Source: Notospermus geniculatus (lineage: Eukaryota; Nemertea; Pilidiophora; Heteronemertea; Lineidae). Taken from it: DNA of 64,000 bases. Positions 38,401 to 50,030 of this stretch are shown one piece after another. The first letter of the stretch is position 1. Each line of letters starts with the position of its first letter. The position numbers and the translations under genes are program-made. The stretch is from contig NMRB01001741.1 of NCBI GenBank assembly GCA_002633025.1, positions 21,073-85,072 on the forward strand, written 5' to 3'. The notes under the pieces are model-generated. The model was not told where the DNA came from. It was given only the letters and a program-made list of their open reading frames with translations, and did no database searches.

Positions 38401-41400
38401 GCATCAATAGTTCAACTGTAAACAGAACAATAAATGAAAACATTACCAGTGTTTTTCTTATACTTTTAACTTCCTACGAATACAGAACGACAACCAAATT
38501 GCAATGTCGCGATTTGCCGTAAACCAGTCGTCTCACATCATGCAGCATGCTCAGTCACTCACACGTCGTCATGCACCTTCTGAACTGAATAAAAGTCACT
38601 TTTCTAGGGTGAAGTGCAGAAATCTTCGCTGCAAACTATTTATTGACCTCTTTCAGGATTGGAAAACTGCCACTAGGCCTACTTAGTTGGTTACAACTGG
38701 TGTACTTTGGAGAACATTTGGTGACATTCCACACCGGGTTTGTTTTCTGCTCTTCCACAGCACTGTTTTACAGTGTGTACATACCCTGTGCTGGCATAAA
38801 ATAGGCCCAGCGATGTCAGACGCACACACCGCCGTGGAGCTACACTGATCTGCATGCCACCCACACATGCACAACTACAGTAGGCCTACATCATATTGTT
38901 GATAGGCCTAGCTACATACTTGGTGACTTCAATATGCCCCCGCATCAAAAATAGCACACCTGCGGGGGACACAGCTTCTCTGATGCCTTGTTCCAGTTGT
39001 TTCTTTAACAGCTCTCATCCCTTCAATTTCAGAGTTGGTTATATTTTGAACGTGACAAGGGAAATTGACAACTTCTTCCCAGGAATGTTCGACTACATGA
39101 ACATTCGGGTTTTCGACGTTGAGGAAAGCGACTTGCTTAAATATTGGGAGAAGACTTATAAGTTCATTAGGAAGGCAAAGTAAGCAATGTAGTTGATGTG
39201 AAATTTGTTTGTGTAGCCTGTAGTGTTGGTCTTGTCTTGTGACGATCTTGAGCTGTAGCTTTGATAAGGACCATCATTGACCATGACCATGACCGTATTT
39301 CTTGAAGTTCCTGGTCATCAGTGATGACTTTTGTGTCCTTCCAGGAATCAAGGTTCAAAGTGTCTGGTACACTGTAAGATGGGGATAAGCCGGTCTGCTG
39401 CCACTGTAAGTTTTATTCAATGGGCTGTTGATCAAATTCAAATATAAAGCTCTTCAATTAGTTGTGGGAGATACATGTATTCACAGGAGGAAACCAGAGC
39501 CCTCCGTTGAGTGCTGCTTTTTACCAATGGAGGGGAGAGCAGACGCCACTGTAGGCTTGATGTTTATCAGATTGAAGCAGAAATTTGACTTGCTTTTATT
39601 GCTCGCTTTAGGTGATAGCTTACGTGATGAAGGAGTATAACTGGGGCATACAGGAAACGTTCAAGTACATCAAAGAGAAGAGAAGCGTTATCAATCCGAA
39701 CAGGGCATTCCGTGCTCAGCTTCAGACGTACCAAGGAATATTGGATGCAAGGTATGCTGGGACAAAGACAGAGGTCATACCTCCTCTCCTCGTAGAATAG
39801 AACTTTCAATTCTGATTTGCCAGTATTATCATCGCTATTTTGTCGTTTCCCTGCAATTTTCATGGATAAGCCCTCTCTGTTCACACTCAACAAATGGTAA
39901 ATTGCCCATTGAGAGCCAACTCGTGGGAGAAATATCTCACGAAGAGTGGAGCCCTGAAACGCTGCTCCAGTTGAGTTTTTCTTGTGCAAGTGGCTCTCTA
40001 TGGGCAACTCAACTTCGAGCAGTTCTTTGTGTCATTGGTCTCAGCGTAAGCCATAAGGGAACATACAATGGTGAATTGCCAATGAGAGCCAACTCATGGG
40101 GGAAATCCCTCACAAGGAGAGATGCCTTCAGTCTCCTCCAAGTCCTGATTCTTTGACCTTGGTATCATCCTTTACTCTTCGTTTCTGTTCTGCTTGCAGC
40201 CATTTCCACCATTCCTTTGATGCTGGCCTCTAGAGGTCTAAAACAGACAAATATTATCCCTGAATACTTCCTAACATGCACTTCCTTGGTTCTGGGTTTG
40301 AAACTAACTCATTAAATAGCATCACCAAATGTGTCTGAAACAATACTTGGAAGCAATTTACATTGTATATTCTTATGTAGAAACAATGGGTTGTATGAAT
40401 AAAGACTAGTAAATGCTTTTTCTTTATATTTGTACAGCATTGCCTAGTGCATTTGTATTGCAAAATTCAAGTAAAAGCATTTACTAGTCTTTATTCATAT
40501 GACCCAATGTGTTTTGGGCGGTGATGTGGTGGAATCTACAAATGTAATCTCTTGAGTTTGATAACCTCAGGGTGAAGGGAATTGAGTGAACTCTGAACAC
40601 AGGTTTATGGTACAGAATCACTCATACGTGTAGTAAAAGTTTCATCCTTTTGGAGAATCCTGTTCTTCTGAAACAGTTGCTGAGCAACATGCAGTAAACT
40701 CTATACAGACTTCTGGTTTAAGTCTCTCAAGAGGTTTTCTAGTTTGTTTCTTGTCTAGATGTTGTTGGATATAGATTAAATGGCTAAGTTATAGGTTTTC
40801 TAATCCATCTTGTAATCAGGAGCACACCTTATAGCAGCAGTGGGTCAGCATCAATGCTACATGTATGTCATTACCAGTACTTAGTTTTAAGGAGAAACCG
40901 TTATTTCCTCACTGCAAATTTGTAAAACATGTAAGATTGATCTAGAGAGGAATTGTGCTATTAGGAAGGATTTACCCCTCCCATCCTTAGCGTCCCTTTA
41001 TTGTGGTATCAGTGCCCTCTTCTGGTGGACTTTCCAACCAGATTAGTCATAGGTTTGATATTAGATTTTACTTTGATATTTTCATTGTCTTTATTGGTCA
41101 TATCATGTTGTGTGGATTCCAACCACCTTCCTACCTCACACAGTACAGGATGAAATGTGCAGATAACTTGGTTGATTGGAGGTTTAACATTGGATCTGGT
41201 GTGGAGAGGGTCTATTGTCAGTATCTTTGTCAGTAAATTTGTCACAGTCAGGCCTATTTGTGTCTCTGAGATAAGGGATAAGTGGAAAAGGGGAGCCAAG
41301 GCAATGTTACTCTTAAGAGTATTGAATTGAGCAGAGCAATACAGCAATGCATAATGACTCTGGAGGCAATATTGGGAATGAAAGTCCGAGTACGGGGGAG

Positions 41401-44400
41401 ATGGAGTACCCAGCAGAATTGGTCTGAGTGGAATTATAACTAGGAACCTCCGAGGGACAGCCGCTGATGGGATAGAAATCTGATAAGTGATAGTGTATCT
41501 ACCCATCCTCTCCTTGCACTTGATGTTTATACTTGCATGCAAATGGCGAACTCAAATCCAGCACATCTAGCAACAAACAGCCCTGATGTTAATTCACTTC
41601 TTGAAATTTTTGCTGCACATCCCAAGCAATGATCATATAGAGTGTTATGGACATCAGTTGCTTCAAAAACTGAACTACCATTGCCTACCTGACCTTGGTT
41701 TTCTTTTCTGATTGTCTAGCAGCACCGTTGTTGTCAATAGGCACTATAGATCATTAACATCCACTGTTACGGCGATATTGTCTCCTCTGTCAGCTGTAGT
41801 GTCATTCAGAACTCCACTCACATGTTTAGATTCATTGACTTCTGAAAATGTTGACAAACTTGTGACTGAATATGCCTTCAGTGCTGAAATGGATTGAATT
41901 TTCATTAGCAACTTAGGAAAAACTGGCCATCAAGAAAAATGTCTAACAAAGGATGTTCTTACGTTTGAGTTAAATATAAAGCTAAAGTTTTTTCCCCCGG
42001 GTGCTCCTGTTTCCTCCTGCTGTACATTGATTCACCCAATATTGTCTATAGAGCTGATAATGCTATTCACCGCTTGGTTCTCGATTGAGTATTTGGTCCG
42101 TCCAAATATATCAGACTATCAGTTGTGGCTTCAGCAGTGGGTTTTTTTTTTCTCCTTTCTCATTTTGTCTTCAGATAGTGTCACCAAGTTAGGCATTGTT
42201 TTACAAGACAATGGTTCTTCTTCCTTTCAGCAACCAGCGAAACAACTTATTATGGAAGTCAAAATCAGACCAGGACCTGAAGAAGCAGGGCATCAGAGAG
42301 GAGGAGGACATTGCTGAGGGGTTGTTCTACGAGGAGCACGGGATGCTGTCACCGACTGGGCACGAGAGACCACAGTCGTGGGGACCGAAGTGCAAGGATG
42401 CCAATGAGGACGTGGTCATGAGAGAACCAGGTAAAGATTAAGATGTCAGAGTGGTGTGGGGGAACATCGGCACCTGGGGTGGTGGGTTTGATACCCTGTC
42501 AAATCTCTGCTTTGGATGATGGAGAGTGTGACCTTCTTTGATATCATAGGTTTTTGGGGGACTCTGGTTTCCTCCTACTGTGTTTATGGATATTTTGATA
42601 ATTTGCTGATGTTGTTTGATGACTTGCTCTTTTGATTTTCCAGGAGGTGGTAAGAGTATAACAGAGCAAATCCTGGCAGCCAAGTATGCCGATCTTCCTC
42701 CTTCATTCGTCTCAGGTTCATTCGGTTTCGAAAAAGACATTGAACTGAGCTCCAGAAGTGCTGACTCTATGGAGGAATACTTCCCAGACATTCCATCGCC
42801 CATGGAGACAGACTCGCCCACGTATGGCCCAGATGAGGATGTGACGCTGCTATCGTTTCGATCCTACGTGAATCCTGACGAATTAGCAGAAACTCTCTCT
42901 GGTGTTCTTTGGCCTCCTCGGGTCGATAAATGGGACAGTAGTTCGTCAGACGCTTCCTCAGAAACAACTGCTGGTTTTTACGACTGTTTGAGATTACGCA
43001 CTGGGGATGAGGTCTTCAGCGATGAGAACTTACAATTGTGCTTGGAGAAACATAAGGCAGAGAAACAGAATATTAAAAAGATTCTCGCTGACGGGAGTTG
43101 GATTAAAGAGGTGCCAGAGTCGCCGGAGGTGGCCAGGACATTGTCTGTGATAGAGACTGATGAAGAGGGCATTGAGAGAACAGTAGGGACGGAGTCAGAG
43201 GAGAAGGATATTCTGATGAAATCGGGTATCGTGCAGAGACAGAAACAGGGCTACGAGGTGTTACTGAAACAACAAGAGCAGAGGAATCTTTCGGGGAGTT
43301 CAGTGGGGAGTGACGATGTTAGTGATTATCTGGGCAGTGATGACAAGTTCAGTGTGATTATTCCTGAGCATTATGCGGACCCTGACCGACCGCGGGTTTT
43401 AAGTTTGGGCCAGGAAGGTATGGAACTTTTAACCGAGTCTACCACTGATGACCCCTCACCGAAAGGTCCCGAGTCCTTATCAAGGAATGCCCAAAAAGGG
43501 GGTGTTGATGTTGCAAATGGTGCCGACGTGACAAAAACAGCTGAAGTCTCAAAGGATGGTACGGAAACGATAGAACGACTAACAGAGGATAAAGACAAAC
43601 GAACATCTGTCCTCTACGAGAGTGAGAATATAACGCTCAGTCCTGGACTTGTGCGGAGAACAACCAAAGAGCTGGAAGAGAAGACCAGGTAAGTAGGCTG
43701 TTTTGATTGCCTCTTTTGGAAGTGGCGTCTCTGATTTTGGCCTTGTTTATACCCAGGTCTGTCTCTGAGGGGGGAGGGAGAGCATTTGCGTGATGTTCAC
43801 AATCTGTACACTCTTTGTAATGTTCACCTGTTGCCTTCTGCAGGACACAAGTAGCCATGGTAAAATCACCGAGACCTGCTCGCCGTGCTGAGAGTTTGAA
43901 AGAAAGATCAGTGCCAAAACAAGTGGACGAAGACCGACGGAAGACAGTTGCTATCCCAGTGCTACAGATCCCAAACCAAGCTCATGAAAGAGCATCAAGC
44001 GATGGCCCTTCTTCGCCACAGAGCAATGGCTCTTTCCGACCGACACCTGATTCTTCTCCGGTTGTCTCCCGGCGCAAGAAGGCGAAGATGTCATTGAAAG
44101 CCGATGAGGATGCAGGTGCTGATGCGGAGGATGAAGCAGAAGGAGTGGATGATAGTCTTGTCGTGTTTAATATCGGTGATGAGGAGGTGGTCGTCAAGAA
44201 GGGAAAGGTCAAGAGGCACACAATGGGTAGGTTCACTATTCAATTGGTATTCACCGTTCTCTCTTATCCCTGATAGTAGTAAAGTTGTCTCCAAATTTTG
44301 CAAATTTTTGACCCCAACCAGGGTCTTCTTCAGGCACTTTCTTGTTGAGATCCCTGAATACTCCGCACGAGCTCTTGCAGCAGGAGGGAGTTTTACAAAG

Positions 44401-45937
44401 AACCAAGGAAATGTGCCTATTGCTGAAGAATTACAGCAAATCAATGATGTTATCTTGTCATTCTTGAATTGACATTTTCCTCTCCTGATTTATTGCAGAC
44501 TTTGAGCAGCTTCAAGGGGACCTGGACAAAATGATGTCTGATGCAAAGACCAGCGAAGACGAAGATCAGAATGAGGCAGTGACTGGTGCCGCTTCAATAC
44601 CAACTGGTGCTAGTAGTACACAAGGTGTGACAGCCTACGACGAGTCGGTCGGTGTTCCGTCAGGTCTTCCAAAGACAACAGAATTGGGTGACACGTGTCC
44701 GGAGCAGAAGGAAGGGTCTCGTGATGAAGATTGCCCGTTGCCACGCGGGACTGTTAAATTACACAAACAAGCGATTGAGCACCGGATGTCGGACAAGCAT
44801 GTCCTTTCTCCATCACCCCCGCTGTCTCCACACGAGTTCAGCGGTAGTCCACCTGCAGATAGCGTCTTTGGTTACTTTCCATCGTCCAGCTCACCGACAT
44901 CAGAGACACGTCCTGATCCACTGCGCCTTAAACCCGTCACACCACCTGGTGCCATTTTACAAACCGATGAACTGCCCGCTGCAGGAATCGTCAGACAGCA
45001 CAAAGAAATGATAGAAAGCCGGAATCGCGAGAGTGGTGGTAGCGACGTCTTGCGAGAGTCTGACGACATTGATGAGTCTCTTCGTATGAATAAAGAGACG
45101 TTGAAGCTGATTTGTTGGGTGGGTGAGAGTCTGCTGAATAGTCCACGTGATTCTGAGGCTTCTAGCACTGAAGAGGAGAGACTACGGCCAGGATTTGTGC
45201 GCAATATAGCTCGGGAACTTGAAATGAAAGCTGGGGTTTATGCCAGTCTACAAAAAGGACTTGCGGTAGAGAAAACACCTCCAGTATTTGATTCAGAGGA
45301 GACTGTGCCTCCCTCACCATTTGAGAAACAGACTCAGTTTGAACGTTACCATAAGGATGAGTTTAAGCGAATGGGATCACTGCCTGATATGCGGCAGTTT
45401 GTCCGAGCATCCTCTGCTAATCGTCCGTCGTCGTTGTGTGTGGAATCGAGGGCTGTACATTCCGCAGGGGAGGAGGAGGAGGTTACGCGCCGACACAGTG
45501 TAGGCACGATGAGCAAAACCACGACAGCTAGCTCGAAACCAAAACGACAAGTCAGAAGTCTCGTGGATAGGTTTGAAACGCCCAATTCATCGCCGAAGGG
45601 CGTTTCACCGTCAATAATGGATTCTGAAGACACAACAGCACCACCTATTGAACATTCTCCTGTTTCATCTGGGATGGAGTGCAGGATGGAAATCTCTCCG
45701 GATACATCACCGTCTATTACTTCCCACCCGGAGAGTAGTCTTGAGTCTCAGGGAGCCACTGGTGGTGACGAGGAAAGTGGAGACACATCCAAGCCTCCTC
45801 AACCTCATTCTCTGGGAACGTGGCTGGGCCAGCGTAAAGTCCGCAAACCCCATGGCAAAACTCACCCGTTGGAGAAACTTTCAGCTGATAAGACTTCCTC
45901 AGGACGAACCCACAATCCTCTTTATAACAGTATGTGA
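29488..45937 (+). CDS. SSH: Slingshot protein phosphatase (cofilin phosphatase), 16 well-placed exons
   Basis: Exons: 29488-29562, 31632-31723, 32070-32147, 35154-35218, 35688-35863, 36182-36247, 37040-37231, 37584-37671, 37925-38100, 39033-39179, 39345-39405, 39612-39751, 42231-42430, 42644-43688, 43844-44226, 44499-45937 (TGA). With the 16423 exon the model is 1497 aa; human SSH2 is about 1420. Domains: SLSESYLAVKGAAL motif, SSH-N (about 106-272; NKHAGDIQNHLQSMFYLLRP, VSVQAMWSALQ), DEK-C (about 272-330), dual-specificity phosphatase (about 338-476). The P-loop is HCKMGISRSA, with catalytic Cys419, Arg425 and general acid Asp388. The rest is a long Ser/Glu-rich disordered tail. Slingshot dephosphorylates cofilin/ADF at its N-terminal Ser and so activates actin severing. 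An RRHSVG site (Ser1352) resembles 14-3-3/PKA motifs. Confidence 0.96.
30017..30136. mobile_element. Fold-back MITE in SSH intron
   Basis: GGCTGGTATTCATAAAAGTT and AGCAAATGCTTTTACTTTA at the left pair with AAGTAAAAGCATTTGCT and ATATGAATATCAGCC at the right. Its body AAATGCTTTTACTT is shared with the element at 40388-40505. Confidence 0.65.
31289..31459. mobile_element. Fold-back MITE upstream of SSH exon 31632
   Basis: Left end AGCCCGTTGTCCTTGTAGGA plus TTTTTTCTAGTAC pairs with GTACTAGAAAAATCCTAAGT plus GGACAACGGGCT at the right, giving arms of about 33 bp. Non-coding. Confidence 0.7.
32070..32147 (+). CDS. SSH: SSH exon with uncertain acceptor
   Basis: The 3' part encodes QNKHAG, the invariant lead-in to the SSH-N domain, and its donor phase fits the next exon exactly. 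The only phase-compatible AG upstream is at 32068-32069. Its use adds a hydrophobic stretch, MLFSLSFLVNICF, encoded by what looks like a polypyrimidine tract. Homologs have a short hydrophilic linker here. The start of this exon may therefore be wrong. Confidence 0.6.
32905..33000 (+). repeat. tRNA-derived SINE-like fragment
   Basis: GGTGGCACAGTGGCAGC (A-box-like) and CTGGTTCAGTCCCC (B-box-like) are about 40 nt apart. A close relative, GGTGGCACAGTGGCAAC with GGGTTCAATCC, lies at 33902-33975. Both are in an SSH intron. Confidence 0.45.
33902..33990 (+). repeat. tRNA-derived SINE-like fragment
   Basis: A-box-like GGTGGCACAGTGG and B-box-like ACGGGTTCAATCC in pol III spacing. Related to 32905-33000. 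No cloverleaf was verified. Confidence 0.45.
36251..36391. repeat. ~35-bp minisatellite just after an SSH donor
   Basis: Three full and one partial unit of AGTCATCAAACAGGAACAGC plus CTGGTCAGTGGGGGC start three bases after the exon donor at 36248. Units differ mainly in G-run length (up to 12 G). It is intronic and likely length-polymorphic. Confidence 0.85.
37326..37500 (+). repeat. tRNA-derived SINE with long tail
   Basis: The head has GCAGTGGTCTAATCGC and CAGGTTCAAATTCC. The tail, GTGAGACTCTGGGCAGGTCT followed by CTCCACCCAAGGGTATAAAT, matches the tail of the copy at 55142 (GTGAGACTTTGGGCAAGTCT, CTCCACCCAGGTGTATAAAT). They are the same SINE family. Confidence 0.65.
38190..38985. mobile_element. 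Candidate TIR element with GTCCCCCGCAG ends
   Basis: Left end TTGTCCCCCGCAGTCGACAG with a terminal hairpin (CTGCAGGGGAC) and right end CACCTGCGGGGGAC give matching inverted ends about 0.79 kb apart, in the intron before the SSH exon at 39033. No transposase frame was found. Confidence 0.45.
40388..40505. mobile_element. Fold-back MITE in SSH intron
   Basis: GGGTTGTATGAATAAAGACT plus AGTAAATGCTTTTTCTTTA pairs with AAGTAAAAGCATTTACTAGT plus CTTTATTCATATGACCC. Arms are about 40 bp. Same family as 30017-30136. Confidence 0.7.
43225..45223 (+). other. SSH: Six degenerate copies of an 11-residue motif in the SSH tail
   Basis: Motifs at 43225-43257 GIVQRQKQGYE, 43645-43677 GLVRRTTKELE, 44202-44226 joined to 44499-44506 GKVKRHTMDFE (split by an intron), 44747-44779 GTVKLHKQAIE, 44984-45016 GIVRQHKEMIE, 45191-45223 GFVRNIARELE. 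They lie at about residues 737, 877, 1011, 1102, 1181 and 1250. Consensus G-x-V-basic-x(5)-hydrophobic-E. From memory, human SSH1 has two such segments (GLVRKHTKELE, GLVKQRTQEIE). Function unknown. Confidence 0.8.
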
Positions 45938-48900
45938 CATTTACAGGGTGTTATCATGTTAGTGTAGTATCCGTGTTAGCAGTTCTGATGTGCTTTTGAA
46001 AGCTGTGGCATTTTCGTGGCCATGTTGTGTATTCTTCCCCAACTCAAGGTTGGAGCTGCTAACTTCTTTCAGTGGTACTCGTGGTGAATTTGTGAATAGT
46101 CCAGGGCCGACTGCACAGAAAGTCCGATAGTCTATACACTATTCTGATCTTCTTGTACTGTTCATGCATCTGCTGATGTACAAGTACACACAGCTCAATC
46201 ACTGCAGTACAGGGCAGTGCAAGGACAGAGTTGGTTCAAAAGTCAGAAATGACAGCCAAAGTGGCCATGCCCTGAAAATGTGATGGAAATTTACTGAAAT
46301 GTGTGTTGATATTGGTTGAGTACCTATGGAGCCAGAGGTAAAAGAACCTGACACACTAAAGAAATGAAACTGAGAGTCAGTGCATCCTGAGAGCCGTGCA
46401 TGAGATGGGTGGAATCTGAGTCCACACAGTTCCAATCTTGAGTTGAGATATTTCCATAGGTTTTATTTTGACCGTAGCAAATATGATGACCTCATAACAA
46501 AGTAGAACATGACATTGAGAAATCTTAACAGGGTACATGCTGATTTTCAGCACAAATAAACGATTTATAAAACATCGGGTGTATTACGTCAGCAATCATG
46601 AGCAATGACAACTCCAGATTTCAAATGGTATTTGAACAATCCCGCTTATGCTTGCATTACTTATACTAGTTCAACAGGACCGGTGCATTCAGCAAGATAA
46701 GATTGATGCCATTATTGTGTACTTTGATTTAGATTCTCTGAGCCAAATGAACTGAAATGTATGACAAAAATTTGAATTAGGAAGTTTCAACGAACTACTT
46801 TTCTTAACATATTCAAGATTTCTCAACCACACGGAGAAATGTACGGGAAATGTCGTCTGTTTGTGGTTGATGATTGACCGAATGAAGCACCTCATGACAT
46901 ATTTCTTAAAAGCTTTCATAAAAAATTCGCTGAAAACACGAGCATCGAAAGAGTTACAGTTCTTTAGTAACGATAAGTACCTGTAGTGTAAAGGTCTCTC
47001 TGTAAATGCTTACTGTGCTTTTCATGGTATTTCTGTGAAAATGACTTGGCTAGTACATCCCACAACCAAGTGTATTTATAAATGCATTAGAACATACCTG
47101 TCGTATGGGGGTCTGTTCTTGCAGTATGCAGCTACATGTAATGTTCATGATTGCCGAACTGGGCCAAGGTCTTATATTCCAGAAAGTGTTCAGTGCTACT
47201 ATGAAGATAAATAAAAATACTGTGCTGCCAAATATGCCATTGTTGACATATGTAGATGTACATGTAAATGAATCATGCTTTTGTGAAATCATCCCTTGGC
47301 TACCCAAGTTGTGTTTTCATTACATTCACGTCACCTCTATTTTGTAATCCAACAAATAAAATAAGTGTGGCCTGAGACAAAGAGTGTCACAATCCTTGTT
47401 ACTTCTTAAGCCACCCATACATGTTGAATATTATTGCACAATACATGTATGTGGACCAAAATTGGCGATACATGTATTATTGCCAATCTTCCACCCATCA
47501 TACCAGAAGCACATGGCCCTAATTTGGGCCCCATATTGTGCAATAATATTGATCGTGTATGGCCCGCTTGAATTCCTACAATTTGTTATATGTCTGTTTG
47601 ATGTACATGTATGTATATAATATGTAAAAGGATGTTCAGGTACACATGCTACTGTGATTGGCTAAACTGCTAATATTGTTGCTTGCGAGGGGGGGGGGTG
47701 CATTCTCATTTGCTTGTACTTCAAGATTCATGAACTTACGCTGAGGGGGGGGGGCAAAAATTCAGATATTCAGTGTCACAATTGGTAATAAAGGTGAAAG
47801 TAAAGGCACATTTTTGACTACCGGTACTGATTTATCTGTCATTGTTTTCACATGGTAATAGGGTCCTTTGAAGGTTGACCCAAATATTTTGCGTGTTCAT
47901 GATCCCAATTCCTCTGAAAACCGCACTGCAAACTGTGGCATAAAGTGCTGTAGTGGAAAACAGGCCTTAAGTCGCACATTCGGTACAAAAATTAGAAATT
48001 TCATTGTAGACCTGCTCCTTTTACATCCTGTCTACTTTGTTATTCTCTGTACATGCTGTGTTCTGTGCCATCTCAATTTCCTTGCCAAATTTCCAAGATT
48101 TCTTGTCGTATATAATTTTGTACCATGTGACTCCTTTTCATTCAGTTGTTCTGTGTTCTTTTTCGAAAATATTTTGTACCTGTGAACTCGGAAACAGTCA
48201 TGAATACGACACTGAACCACTGGACCACCGCACTCTCCTATATCGTGATGCAACGCAGGAGTTCAGACACCGGTGGACAGACAGGTGATGGGATTGATTC
48301 CCAGTGGAGTCGCCACTCTGTAAAACTGGTCTGAAAGGACCAAAGTATAAAATTGTACATCATCGTTGCTCCAGCTGTTTACACAAGTCTGAAATCACCC
48401 TTACTACTGGCACATGTTTTAGTCATTCTTGTTTCTGTACTGTAAATACCGGTAAGATTTTGTTTTGTCTTTAGATTCTGATTCTGTTATTTGCCTGACT
48501 TGTGATAATTTTTTTGAGTGATTCTATCATGAATTGGTCGTTATTGTGATTGACTTAGGTTGAGTTGTACAGAATGTTTTTACATGAAACCTGGGTGGTC
48601 AGTTCAGTTCTTATTCGAAATTTGTTGGAATTGGCCAGTCATTATATCGATCTGCCTCTTGAATTGTATTCGAGAGATTCATAAATGGCGACACTTTCTG
48701 AACAATGAATTTTTGGTATGTCTCGATTATTTGGAAGGTTATCCCAGATGACATGGTGTATCCCACGCCTTTAATTCTATGAATAATGTACTTTATGTGT
48801 TGTTTACGAATATTTTGTCACTACAGCTGACAGCAGATGATATTGAAGAATGATTATTGATAGATAAACACACCGATAGCCCAGTTATTGCATGCATTTT

Positions 48901-49560
48901 TGATATTTTAGGAATCTTTGATGATCTTTGTGCTGAAGCGTTGTACATCCCTATGAGCTACATGTATATATATGGTGCTTTTCATATGCCAAGTCTCAAG
49001 TTGGTTCTTCTTGGCTCATTTCACATGCAGCAAAGACTAAGTAGACAACTATCATTTTGTTGTAAGAAGTTCGTCAATAAATTTTGTAGAATATAAGTTT
49101 GACTTTGACTTATTCTTTTGGCTCAAGTAAAATGGCAGATTGATATGATGTACCGGTAGTATCAAGGTCACTTGAGCATTTCCACTCTCTCTGAGCCATG
49201 CGTTGTTCTCTCCAAGTCATGAAGTAAAGTGCTGTAACTGTATCAAGCCAATCTGCCACTCTCTTTGAGCCATGTGTTTTTTAGCTCAGCTGACCATTTA
49301 GTGGCGTCGCGTGTCAGTCCGTCACTCCTTCCGTCAAACTATGCCCGACGTTTTGTAGCCGTAATAGCTAGAGACTTCAAATTTCATCTGAAGGTAGCCC
49401 TGGGTGAACTCTCCTCGGAAACAAAAACGATGTGACACTATGACCACTAGGGGGCGTTTTGTGAAAAATGCCTATTTTACAAACGATTTGAGCTAGAATG
49501 CTTGAATTTGAACCGTAGGTACATCTAATCATATGGCCTCAAGAGCCAGGCGCCACAATT
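45938..49560 (+). other. Probable SSH 3' UTR and downstream DNA
   Basis: No convincing exon follows the SSH stop. AATAAA signals occur at 47355-47360 and at about 49076, where it is followed by a GT/T-rich stretch, so a long 3' UTR of 1.4 or 3.1 kb is plausible. A dispersed repeat similar in style to the one at 22718 starts near 49279. TACATGTA-rich words are frequent. Confidence 0.45.
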
Positions 49561-49566
49561 CCAAAT

Positions 49567-49612
49567 TAACCAAGCGGGCACTGTGCCATTGGCACTATTT
49601 TTGGCCCGCTTG
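49567..49612. repeat. Short hairpin CCAAGCGGGC / GCCCGCTTGG
   Basis: CCAAGCGGGC pairs with GCCCGCTTGG across a 25-base centre that itself contains GTGCCATTGGCAC. It lies immediately upstream of the 96-bp tandem repeat. Confidence 0.7.
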
Positions 49613-49670
49613 GCCCATAGGCCAAAAGGGCTTATGCTGTGCTTGGCGCCTTTAGTGGTGGTCTGTCGTG

Positions 49671-49923
49671 CCCGAAAATTAAGGTGTGTTTTCCTATTCG
49701 CCAGGCTTATTTTCGATTTATTGGACGGACCCAGGACATTTTTTGGAGGGACCGAAAATAGCTTCCGCCCGAAAATTAAGGTGTTTTTCCTATTCGCCAG
49801 GCTTATTTTCGATTTATTGGACGGATCCAGGACATTTTTTGGAGGGACCGAAAATCGCTTCCGCCCGAAAATTAAGGTGTTTTTCCTATTCGCCAGGCTT
49901 ATTTTCGATTTATTGGACGGACC
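49671..49923. repeat. Three tandem 96-97-bp repeats
   Basis: Units start at 49671, 49768 and 49864 with CCCGAAAATTAAGGTGT and contain CTATTCGCCAGGCTTATTTT. Unit 1 has one extra base; otherwise they differ at only a few positions. Because 96 is divisible by three, two frames stay open across the array, giving long but probably non-coding ORFs. The array lies just 5' of the gene at 50031. Confidence 0.85.
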
Positions 49924-50030
49924 TGCAGGACGTCATGATGCTGTCCCGTCAGGTGCTGCACTCTTTTGGAGTGATAGAGTCTACTGTCATTGTCCATTGC
50001 AAGTCTTTTCTTCTCCCATCATGCCTAAAA

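Noticed and set aside
42438-42821. 127-codon minus-strand ORF
   Set aside because: Shadow of the large SSH exon 42644-43688 on the other strand; no splice context.
49671-49923. CRISPR-like regular repeats
   Set aside because: Direct tandem repeats without spacers in an animal genome; not a CRISPR array.
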